A DNA stretch of 29,212 bases. Source: a virus. The position numbers and the translations under genes were made by a program. The notes under the pieces are model-generated. The model saw nothing but the letters and a program-made list of their open reading frames with translations. It was not told where the DNA came from and searched no databases. The stretch lies in the IMG/VR virus record IMGVR_UViG_3300021959_000277, positions 1 through 29,212 of that record; one strand, written 5' to 3'. Shown piece by piece: positions 6,336-13,832 of this stretch (positions are counted from its first letter, which is position 1; each line of letters starts with the position of its first letter).

Positions 6336-6920
6336 ATGGCATCAGTAATAGAAATTTGTAACTCAGCATTAAACCAGTTAGGAGCTAGCGCTATAACTTC
6401 GCTTACAGAAAATAGTAAGAATGGAAGATTATGTAACGCTAGATATAATACTGTAAGAGACGCAGTATTTAGATCTCATCCCTGGAATTGTTTAACTAAA
6501 AGAGTTACTTTAGCTGCAGATTCTTCTACTCCAGATTGGGGATTTAAGCATGCATTTACTTTACCAAGTGATTGCATAAGAGTATTAGGAATTAATGCTT
6601 ATGATTCAAATCATAAAATAGAAGGTAGAAAAGTTTTAATTAATGAATCTGCTCTTAAAATAATTTATATTTCAAGAGTAACAGATCCAAACGAAATGGA
6701 TGTTTTATTAAGAGAGACTATTTCTGCAGCTCTTGCTGCTGACATGGGATTTTCAATAACAGCTAATTTACAAACTGCAAAACTTTTTAATGAGAAATAT
6801 GTATTAAAATTATCAGAGGCTAGACACACAGACGCTAGCGAAGGTGGTTACAATACAGATCAAACACTCGGACCAACAGATCAAATTCAAGCAGACGAAT
6901 TTATAAACAGTAGATACTAA
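6336..6920 (+). CDS. Tail tubular protein A, T7 gp11-like
   Basis: A 194-aa adaptor that extends the portal and joins it to the nozzle. The N-terminus is the family signature: EICNSALNQLGASAITSL, then NARYNTVRDAVFRSHPWN near residues 35-52. The ending, DQIQADEFINSRY, is also typical. Length is normal for gp11-type gatekeepers. It lies 1 nt before the tail tubular B gene, and the two products assemble together at the tail. Confidence 0.93.
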   Translation: MASVIEICNSALNQLGASAITSLTENSKNGRLCNARYNTVRDAVFRSHPWNCLTKRVTLAADSSTPDWGFKHAFTLPSDCIRVLGINAYDSNHKIEGRKVLINESALKIIYISRVTDPNEMDVLLRETISAALAADMGFSITANLQTAKLFNEKYVLKLSEARHTDASEGGYNTDQTLGPTDQIQADEFINSRY

Positions 6921-6921
6921 A

Positions 6922-9429
6922 ATGCCAAAACAACTTTTATCAGTTCCTAGCTTTACTGCTGGGGAGCTATCACCAGGTATGCAAGGTCGTACAGATTTTG
7001 CTAAATATTTTAATGGATGTACTCGTCTAGAAAATTTTGTAGTATTACCTCATGGACCCGTTACAAGGCGACCAGGTACTTATTATGTATGCAGCATTAA
7101 AACTAGCGCTGCTAAATCAAGATTAATACCTTTTGAATTTTCAACTGAACAAACTTACATTTTAGAATTTGGTAATCAGTACATAAGATTTTTTAAAGAT
7201 AATGGTCAAATTACATCTGGTGGTTCTGCTTATGAAATATCATCACCTTATTTAACTGCAGAATTATTTGATATTAAATTTGCTCAAAGTGCCGATGTCA
7301 TGTACTTGGTGCATAAAAATCATAAACCTAGAAAATTATCACGAACAGGTCATACTTCCTGGAGTTTAACTGAAGTAGAGTTTACCGATGGACCCTATTT
7401 AGATTCCAACACTACAACAACAACATTAACTCCTGGATCATCTGCGGTAGCTACAGGTGTAACTTTAACTGCATCATCATCTGTTTTTGTTAGTACCGAT
7501 GTTGGAAGATTTGTAAGTTTTTCAAATGGTCATGGAAAGATTACAGGATTTACTTCTGCAACTGTAGTAACGATAGAAATTTTAAAAGCGTTTGACAACA
7601 CTAATTCAGTAGAGGATTGGAAGTTAGGTGCATGGAGTGATACTACTGGTTATCCTGGTTGTGTATCTTTCTTTGAACAAAGATTAGTTTTTGCATCAAC
7701 AAACAATAATCCTCAAACTTTATATTTTTCTAAATCTGGTGATTATGAAAATATGACTAGCGGTACAAATGCTAGTGATGCCATGATTTATACGATTGCG
7801 TCAAATCAAGTTAATGTTATTCAAGCTCTTAAAGCTACAAGAACATTAATAGTTATGACAACAGGGGGTGAGTATTCTGTAAGCTCTGGATCAGCTCAAG
7901 ATGCTATTACACCTACAAATATAAATATTAGAAAACAATCTAATTACGGAAGTGCAGGAGTGGATGCGCTATCGATTGGTAACGCTACAATCTTTCTTCA
8001 GAGAGCGAAGAGAAAGATAAGAGAGCTAGCATATAATTTTGATTCAGATGGTTATCAGGCTCCAGACATGACTATCTTATCGGAACATATAACGGAATCT
8101 GGCGTTACACAAATGGATTATCAGCAGGAGCCTTATTCCATAGTTTGGTGTGTAAGAACCGATGGAGTGTTAGCAGGTCTTACATACAATCGATTAGAGC
8201 AAGTAACAGCATGGCATCGTCATATTTTTGGCGGTAAGTCTGATACAGGTAAAACAATTAAGCAGCAGAAAATTGCTTTTACTTCTAACTCAACTAATGT
8301 GAACACAACAAATAATACAATCACATTATCAAGCCATGGCTTAGTTACAGGAGACACAGTTTATTATAATGCTGCATCGAGTGCTATTGGTGGATTAAAT
8401 AATTCTAGTTTATATTTTGTTATATCAGTAGATGCTAACACAATAAAATTAGCTACTACATTAACAAGAGCAAACGCTGGAACAGCAATTAGTTTAACTT
8501 CAGCTCCTGGTTCAGATGTAACTCAACATATTTTTCAAGGTGTTAATATTCATACAGATATTATTTATTCTGCAAATCATGGATTTAAAACTGGTGATAT
8601 TGTTTATTACGATAATACAGGAACATCTATTACTGGTTTAGCTGAAAACACAAAATATTTTATTGGTAAGGTTGATGATAATCAATTTCAACTTTATGCA
8701 AAAGAAGATCTATTAACTGAAGTCAATATAACAGCTGCTCATTCTTCAGAGCAAACAGATAAAATTTTAACAAATGCTAAAGTAGAAAGTGTAGCAATAG
8801 TTGCTGGAGAAGAAGAAGATCAAGTTTGGGTTATTATTCAAAGATACATAAATGGATCTACTGTAAGATATGTAGAATATTTTACACCTTTTGATTTTAA
8901 TTCAGATCTAACAGCATTTCATTTTTTAGATTCTGGTTTATCTTATAGTGGAGATCCTACTACTAGCATAAGTGGCTTAACTCATTTAGAAGGTGAGAGT
9001 GTTACTATTATAGGAGAAGGAGCTGCACAAAATAATAAAACTGTTAGCTCTGGTGCAATCACTTTAGATTCAGAGGCTGAAGAAGTAAATGCAGGATTAG
9101 GCTATACTTCTGATTTACAAACCATGAGATTAGATGAAGGCTATCAAGAAACAACACAGACTAAAGTAAAAAGAATTTATGATCTATCTGTTAGATTTCA
9201 TGAGACAGTAGGAGCAAGTGTTGGACCCGATGCAGATACTTTAACTGCAATAGATTTCAGAGATAGCTCTGCTAGTATGGATTTACCCGTACCATTATTT
9301 ACTGGAGATAAATTTATAGAATTTGATTCAGATTATGGTACAGAAGGATTAGTATATATTAAACAACCACAGGCGCTGCCAATGACAATTCTTGGAATTT
9401 ATCCAAGACTAGAAACGGAAAGTGTCTAA
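6922..9429 (+). CDS. Tail tubular protein B (nozzle), T7 gp12-like
   Basis: An 835-aa nozzle protein. The start is diagnostic: SFTAGELSPGMQGRTD, then LENFVVLPHGPVTRRPGTYY near residues 35-60, and ISSPY-type beta segments. QRLVFASTNNNPQTLYFSKSGD near 250-275 is another conserved block. Two similar modules of about 80 residues sit at about 455-540 and 541-615. Both share [S/N]HG[L/F].TGD.VYY followed by GL....YF; they look like an insertion duplicated in tandem inside the nozzle. It overlaps the next gene by 8 nt. Confidence 0.93.
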   Translation: MPKQLLSVPSFTAGELSPGMQGRTDFAKYFNGCTRLENFVVLPHGPVTRRPGTYYVCSIKTSAAKSRLIPFEFSTEQTYILEFGNQYIRFFKDNGQITSGGSAYEISSPYLTAELFDIKFAQSADVMYLVHKNHKPRKLSRTGHTSWSLTEVEFTDGPYLDSNTTTTTLTPGSSAVATGVTLTASSSVFVSTDVGRFVSFSNGHGKITGFTSATVVTIEILKAFDNTNSVEDWKLGAWSDTTGYPGCVSFFEQRLVFASTNNNPQTLYFSKSGDYENMTSGTNASDAMIYTIASNQVNVIQALKATRTLIVMTTGGEYSVSSGSAQDAITPTNINIRKQSNYGSAGVDALSIGNATIFLQRAKRKIRELAYNFDSDGYQAPDMTILSEHITESGVTQMDYQQEPYSIVWCVRTDGVLAGLTYNRLEQVTAWHRHIFGGKSDTGKTIKQQKIAFTSNSTNVNTTNNTITLSSHGLVTGDTVYYNAASSAIGGLNNSSLYFVISVDANTIKLATTLTRANAGTAISLTSAPGSDVTQHIFQGVNIHTDIIYSANHGFKTGDIVYYDNTGTSITGLAENTKYFIGKVDDNQFQLYAKEDLLTEVNITAAHSSEQTDKILTNAKVESVAIVAGEEEDQVWVIIQRYINGSTVRYVEYFTPFDFNSDLTAFHFLDSGLSYSGDPTTSISGLTHLEGESVTIIGEGAAQNNKTVSSGAITLDSEAEEVNAGLGYTSDLQTMRLDEGYQETTQTKVKRIYDLSVRFHETVGASVGPDADTLTAIDFRDSSASMDLPVPLFTGDKFIEFDSDYGTEGLVYIKQPQALPMTILGIYPRLETESV

Positions 9430-9871
9430 AATAGAGTTAGTACCTTTTAAAGCTGAACACGCAAAACAAATACTAGATTTAGGTATGAATGATGTTGCGT
9501 TAGAGCTTAGACCAGAACATAAAAAATATGTGGTTAGTGTAGAAGATATTGGTATGTCGTTTACAGGGTTACTCAACAATCAACCTATAGCGGCAGGAGG
9601 TATCTGTTATCTCTGGGAAGGCGTTGCTGAGGGGTGGGTATTAGCATCAAGGGATATATTAAAGTATCCAATTTTTTGCGCTAAGACGATTAAAAGAAGA
9701 ACAGATCTATTAGCAACTAACAATAAATTAAAAAGGATTCAAACTGCTGTCAAACATGATTCTGAAACAGCGATCAGATTTGCAGAGTGGTTAGGATTTA
9801 AAAGAGAAGGTTTAATGAAAAATTATGCTCCAGACGGATCAGATCATTATTTATATGCAAAGGTTTATTAA
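9422..9871 (+). CDS. GNAT-like protein, T7 gp13-type
   Basis: 149 aa with a GNAT acetyltransferase-like layout: KAEHAKQILDLGM at the start, a central beta pair (PIAAGGICYLWEGVAEGWVLA, residues ~57-77), then RIQTAVKHDSETAIRFAEWLGF near 110-131, as in GNAT motif B, and a final beta hairpin ending DHYLYAKVY. T7 gp13 holds the same place after gp12 and has a related fold. It may be a virion-assembly protein that no longer acetylates, or an active acetyltransferase; sequence alone does not tell. Its stop shares a base with the next ATG (TAATG). Confidence 0.75.
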   Translation: MSKIELVPFKAEHAKQILDLGMNDVALELRPEHKKYVVSVEDIGMSFTGLLNNQPIAAGGICYLWEGVAEGWVLASRDILKYPIFCAKTIKRRTDLLATNNKLKRIQTAVKHDSETAIRFAEWLGFKREGLMKNYAPDGSDHYLYAKVY

Positions 9872-10326
9872 TGTCATTTATTAGTATTTTACAGGGCGGA
9901 AAAGCAGCAAAGAAATTAGGTAGCTATAATAATAGCCTAATGCGAAGAGACGCTGATATTCAAAGACAAGAAAAAGATCAAGCTTATAATTTTTACGAAA
10001 CATTTGAAAAACCAAAATTTGATAAAACCGCAGAACAAATAAGAGATCAATTAGAAGTATCTTATCTTAATAGTGGAGTAACTATGGAAGGTACTCCTAT
10101 TGTTGCATTTTTAGATAATGACTATGAGCTTAGAACAGATGCTGAAATTTTAAAATTTAATGCAGATAATGCAAGAGCAAGATCTGAAAACGCAGCATTA
10201 ATGTCGGAGGCAAAAGGTATGTTAGCACAATGGGAAGGTAAACTCATTAAAAGACAAAGTTACTATGATGCTGGTCAATCTCTACTTAACACTGGAGCAA
10301 CTGTATATGGAGCTATGAACACATAA
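9871..10326 (+). CDS. Internal virion protein, gp14-like
   Basis: A 151-aa, mostly alpha-helical, charged protein: LQGGKAAKKLGSYNNSLMRR at the start, long Glu/Lys/Gln helices in the middle (RQEKDQAYNFYETFEKPKF) and a small Gly/Ala-rich C-terminus (AGQSLLNTGATVYGAM) that could insert in a membrane. T7 gp14 has similar helices with Gly/Ala patches and forms the outer-membrane pore during ejection. The assignment rests on composition and gene order (gp11, 12, 13, 14), so it is moderately sure. TAATG coupling at both ends. Confidence 0.65.
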   Translation: MSFISILQGGKAAKKLGSYNNSLMRRDADIQRQEKDQAYNFYETFEKPKFDKTAEQIRDQLEVSYLNSGVTMEGTPIVAFLDNDYELRTDAEILKFNADNARARSENAALMSEAKGMLAQWEGKLIKRQSYYDAGQSLLNTGATVYGAMNT

Positions 10327-12029
10327 TGGCTATTAAACTTTATAAATCTCAAGCTCAAATAGATACAAAATCAACTAATGTATCTGCAACATCTTTAAGC
10401 GTTTCTCCTAGATCTGTATATTCTGCTAGTAAAGCAAGCGGAACCGCAGCAGACGCAGCAGTAAATTTATGGGCAGTAGTTAAAAAAACTAAAGATTCAA
10501 ACAAATCAGCTGCTATTGCTGCATCCTTAGAAAAGAACATGGGTCAATTAACTCTTAATTATGAAAGATCTAATAACTTAAACGATCTCAATACATTTAC
10601 TTTTTCTACTAAGTTAATGAAGGATCAAGCTCTGCTTAAAGAAAACACTTCTGTTAAAAGAAAAGTTAATTCCTGGTTTGCAAGCAAACAATCTAGCTTA
10701 GGTATAGATCTACAAAAAACAATTACTAAAAATGTTATTGATGAAAAATTAGCTACAGATGAAATAGATTTAAATAAACATCAACAAATTGTAGCAACAT
10801 CTAAAAATAGAAACGAAGTTAATGCATCTTTAGGTTATCTTAATAACTATTTTAATAGCGAAGATAATAAATTATTTTATAAACCTGCTGATTGGATTAA
10901 AAAAAAAGAAGAGAACAATCAAAAGATCCAGGAGAACAGAGCAATCCATTTAGCTAGTAATGATCCTAAGTCTATTATTGATAATCCAAAAGGATCTCTT
11001 AAAGATATTAAATCGGAAGAGACAGCAAGTTATATTTTAGAAAAAGCTTACGAAAATCATGCATCTAACATTGAGGCTGAAATAAAAGATCAACAAATTA
11101 TTGATGCTAAAAACGTAGAAGATCAAGCTAATAATTTTGCAGAAATAGCTGTAAGAATACAACACTTTCACGACAACTCAACAAATCCAGATTTTTCTGA
11201 CAAGCTAATTGACTACAAAGATATTAAAAAAGCTTATGTTAATAATGACATTGATGAAACAATGTATAACAAACTTATCTCTTATAGAGCTGGCACAGTA
11301 GATTTAAACGAAGAGCAAATACTTATTGATCTTAACGATGAAATTACAAATGCAGATTCACCAGTAGAATTACAAGCTCTTTCAAAAAAGGTACAAGTTA
11401 AAGATTCAGATCTTACTTTTTTAAGATTAAGCGCAGAGGCTACAGGTAAAGCTTTAACTAAAATTAATAAACTTAAAAAAGATACTGTTCTTTATAATGA
11501 ATATAAAAATAATTATGGAATATTAAAATCAATCTTTTTTGCAAGCGAAAGTTATCAATATGAAATAGGAGAAGATGCAAGAACAGTAAAATCTATTGCT
11601 GTTCAAGCTATGCAACTTTTTGATAAGCTTGTTATGACAGATGGTGTCAATAGTGAAGATGCTTTATTTCAAGTAATGAAAAAATTAAATCCAGGATCAG
11701 CTCTTCCTAATATGTCAATCTTTCCTTTACCTTCTTTTCAAGAAGAATCAAATTGGTCATCTAAAATTAAAGCAGCTGGTGGATCTACATATTTCATAGA
11801 TACTAAAACTAAAATGGCTGAATTATATAGAGACGAAAAATTAACACACTCTGAGTTTATATTTGAAATGGATAATCTTGGTAAAGCTCAAAAATTATTT
11901 AATATGAGATTAAAGTATGCTGTCTCAGATCCAGAAATTCCACCAGAAGAAAGACTTAATTTTGCAGCTGGTGATAAAACAGACGGATTAAAATTTGCTA
12001 TTACAAATTTAATGAAGGCTAAAAAATAA
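10326..12029 (+). CDS. Large internal virion protein, gp15-like position
   Basis: A 567-aa, highly hydrophilic protein rich in Lys, Asn, Asp and Glu, with long predicted helices and no transmembrane segment. No enzymatic motif is visible. It sits where T7 gene 15 sits (a core protein ejected into the periplasm), after the gp14-like gene and before two further large proteins. Called from position and composition only; remote homology to gp15 cannot be shown here. TAATG coupling at both ends. Confidence 0.6.
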   Translation: MAIKLYKSQAQIDTKSTNVSATSLSVSPRSVYSASKASGTAADAAVNLWAVVKKTKDSNKSAAIAASLEKNMGQLTLNYERSNNLNDLNTFTFSTKLMKDQALLKENTSVKRKVNSWFASKQSSLGIDLQKTITKNVIDEKLATDEIDLNKHQQIVATSKNRNEVNASLGYLNNYFNSEDNKLFYKPADWIKKKEENNQKIQENRAIHLASNDPKSIIDNPKGSLKDIKSEETASYILEKAYENHASNIEAEIKDQQIIDAKNVEDQANNFAEIAVRIQHFHDNSTNPDFSDKLIDYKDIKKAYVNNDIDETMYNKLISYRAGTVDLNEEQILIDLNDEITNADSPVELQALSKKVQVKDSDLTFLRLSAEATGKALTKINKLKKDTVLYNEYKNNYGILKSIFFASESYQYEIGEDARTVKSIAVQAMQLFDKLVMTDGVNSEDALFQVMKKLNPGSALPNMSIFPLPSFQEESNWSSKIKAAGGSTYFIDTKTKMAELYRDEKLTHSEFIFEMDNLGKAQKLFNMRLKYAVSDPEIPPEERLNFAAGDKTDGLKFAITNLMKAKK

Positions 12030-13759
12030 TGGATTTAACTTTAACTGAAAGCTTAGAAAATAGTATATTAAAACCAATATACGATCATGAGAACACTCTT
12101 AACTCAGATGCTTTTAAAAAGGCAGATGAGTCTGGAGCTGATACTGCATCCTTCTATCCAGGCATGAATGAAAAAAGAACAATACCTGGTACTAACATTC
12201 CTTTCTATAGTGAGGCTGCACAGAAAAATTTAGCTAAAGGTGCTGAAGTAACTAAAGAATTTTTTACAGAAAACTTACCTAAGTTTGTAAAAAACTTATT
12301 ACCAGATGCTATTTACGGAATATTTAAAGGATTAGAAAATGGAGTAGGTGCAACCGAAGAAACTTTCCCTGGCATCAAACCTTTTATAGATGAAATAGCA
12401 GAGGCAAATCTTGCTCCTACACCTTTTAAAATGTCTTTAAGAGATTTATCTAAAAGAGTACATGAGTTAGATACAGAAAGAGACAAAACATTTGGTAATC
12501 AATTAACTACTTATATGTTTCAAGCAGCTCCATATTTATTCCTTGCAAGATCAAAACTTTTACAAGGTGGGCTAGGAGTAAAACAAGCACACTTATTATC
12601 ATGGATGTTTGCATCTGGTATGGGTTTTAAAAGTGAAGAATTGTTAGTTAGCGATATATATGCCAAAGCTTTAAATGATTCTAAATTTTTAGATTCACTT
12701 AGAAAGTTTGATGCAAAAGTGCCAGGCTTAAGTGTTGAAGGCTTATCTAATTTTACTGCTAGAGCTGCAGATGGTTTATTATTTGAAAAATTATTTGGTA
12801 AAATAAAAGAAGTTTATAAACATTTTAAAATATCTCAGATGAGCAGATCTGAAAAACAAGTATATCTAAGACAAGAAAAAGATATTAAAGAATTTTCTGA
12901 AGGCATGGTTAAACAACAAGATGAAAAAATGCTTGGTGGTTTAATTAAAAAAACAAATCCAAATTCAGACGATATAGCTACAGCAACTAAAATAGTTAAA
13001 AATTCAGACAATCCAAGTGATGCTACTGTTGAAGCTATAAAACAAGATACAAATGTACAAAATCTTATTAAGAAGCAAAAAGATGGTGAACTAGACTCTA
13101 CTGTAAATAAATTTAGAGATCCTTTTTTTCAAAAAAATAGAGAATTTAATTTTGATGGAGTTAAAATAAAAGGCTATGAAAATGCTATTGCTAATTTTTA
13201 TGGAAGTGGAGCTGTTAAAAAAGATAGAATTATTCATATCATGATAGGCGCTCCAGCTACTGGTAAATCAGTTAAAGGTAAAGTTATTGCTGATCATTTT
13301 GGTTCAAAAATTATAGACTCTGATATTTTTAAAGAGGCTTTATTAGGTAAGAAAAATTTATCAGCAACATCCAGCGTTCATGAAGAAGGTAAATATTTAG
13401 CTGAACAAGTTTTAAATAAAGCTAAAGATGCAGGCGATAATATTGTTTATCCAATTATTGGTAAAAGTGAAGAAAAGGTTATGAAGGTTATTAATAACTT
13501 TGCTAAGGATGGTTATAAAGTAAAAATAGTTTACGCTAAAGCTCCTACTAATACAGCTCGAATAAAAAATATAAAAAGAGGTTTAATTACTGGAAGATTA
13601 ATTCCAGATGAATATTTCAATCAAGATTTAGATAGTAAAATACAGAATGTTTACGATTTTGTTTCTCCTGCTGCAGACGGATCTGCAACAATTAAGACGG
13701 GAACAATTACGAAAAATGCTGTGATTAAAACAGAAAAAAAAGGTGTTGAAGTATTTTAA
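12029..13759 (+). CDS. Internal virion protein with C-terminal zeta-toxin-like kinase domain
   Basis: 576 aa. Residues 1-~380 are a helical structural region without known motifs. Residues ~398-560 look like a zeta-toxin/P-loop kinase: Walker A GAPATGKS (407-414, K413), DSD (430-432) followed by IFKEALLG, HEEG (451-454) where zeta toxins carry their HEEG-like signature, then a strand (IVYPIIG), DGYKVKIVYAKAP and an Arg/Lys lid region TARIKNIKRGLITGRLIP (R511 onward). Zeta toxins phosphorylate UDP-GlcNAc and block wall synthesis; relatives phosphorylate other small molecules. The gene is in the ejected-protein cluster, so the domain may enter the cell with the DNA. Activity and substrate are unknown. 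Confidence 0.72.
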   Translation: MDLTLTESLENSILKPIYDHENTLNSDAFKKADESGADTASFYPGMNEKRTIPGTNIPFYSEAAQKNLAKGAEVTKEFFTENLPKFVKNLLPDAIYGIFKGLENGVGATEETFPGIKPFIDEIAEANLAPTPFKMSLRDLSKRVHELDTERDKTFGNQLTTYMFQAAPYLFLARSKLLQGGLGVKQAHLLSWMFASGMGFKSEELLVSDIYAKALNDSKFLDSLRKFDAKVPGLSVEGLSNFTARAADGLLFEKLFGKIKEVYKHFKISQMSRSEKQVYLRQEKDIKEFSEGMVKQQDEKMLGGLIKKTNPNSDDIATATKIVKNSDNPSDATVEAIKQDTNVQNLIKKQKDGELDSTVNKFRDPFFQKNREFNFDGVKIKGYENAIANFYGSGAVKKDRIIHIMIGAPATGKSVKGKVIADHFGSKIIDSDIFKEALLGKKNLSATSSVHEEGKYLAEQVLNKAKDAGDNIVYPIIGKSEEKVMKVINNFAKDGYKVKIVYAKAPTNTARIKNIKRGLITGRLIPDEYFNQDLDSKIQNVYDFVSPAADGSATIKTGTITKNAVIKTEKKGVEVF

Positions 13760-13832
13760 CACTACACAATAAACAATTATTAGTATAATAGAGAGGATAA
13801 TGGGATATTTTCTATCCCAGTAAATTACAAAA
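13760..13832 (+). promoter_or_regulatory. Intergenic hairpin and -10-like element before the 944-aa gene
   Basis: A 73-nt gap in an otherwise gapless operon. TATAAT lies at 13784-13789, but no good -35 box is found at normal spacing. A perfect 7-bp stem TGGGATA/TATCCCA (13801-13807 with 13813-13819, loop TTTTC) follows, with no T-run after it. It may be a weak internal promoter plus a 5' stabilising hairpin, or an RNA-processing site. Confidence 0.4.

Noticed and set aside
6090-6369. Two hydrophobic - strand frames opposite the capsid-tail junction
   Set aside because: They are antisense to the two Lys-rich small genes; AAA read backwards gives Phe-rich frames. No RBS.
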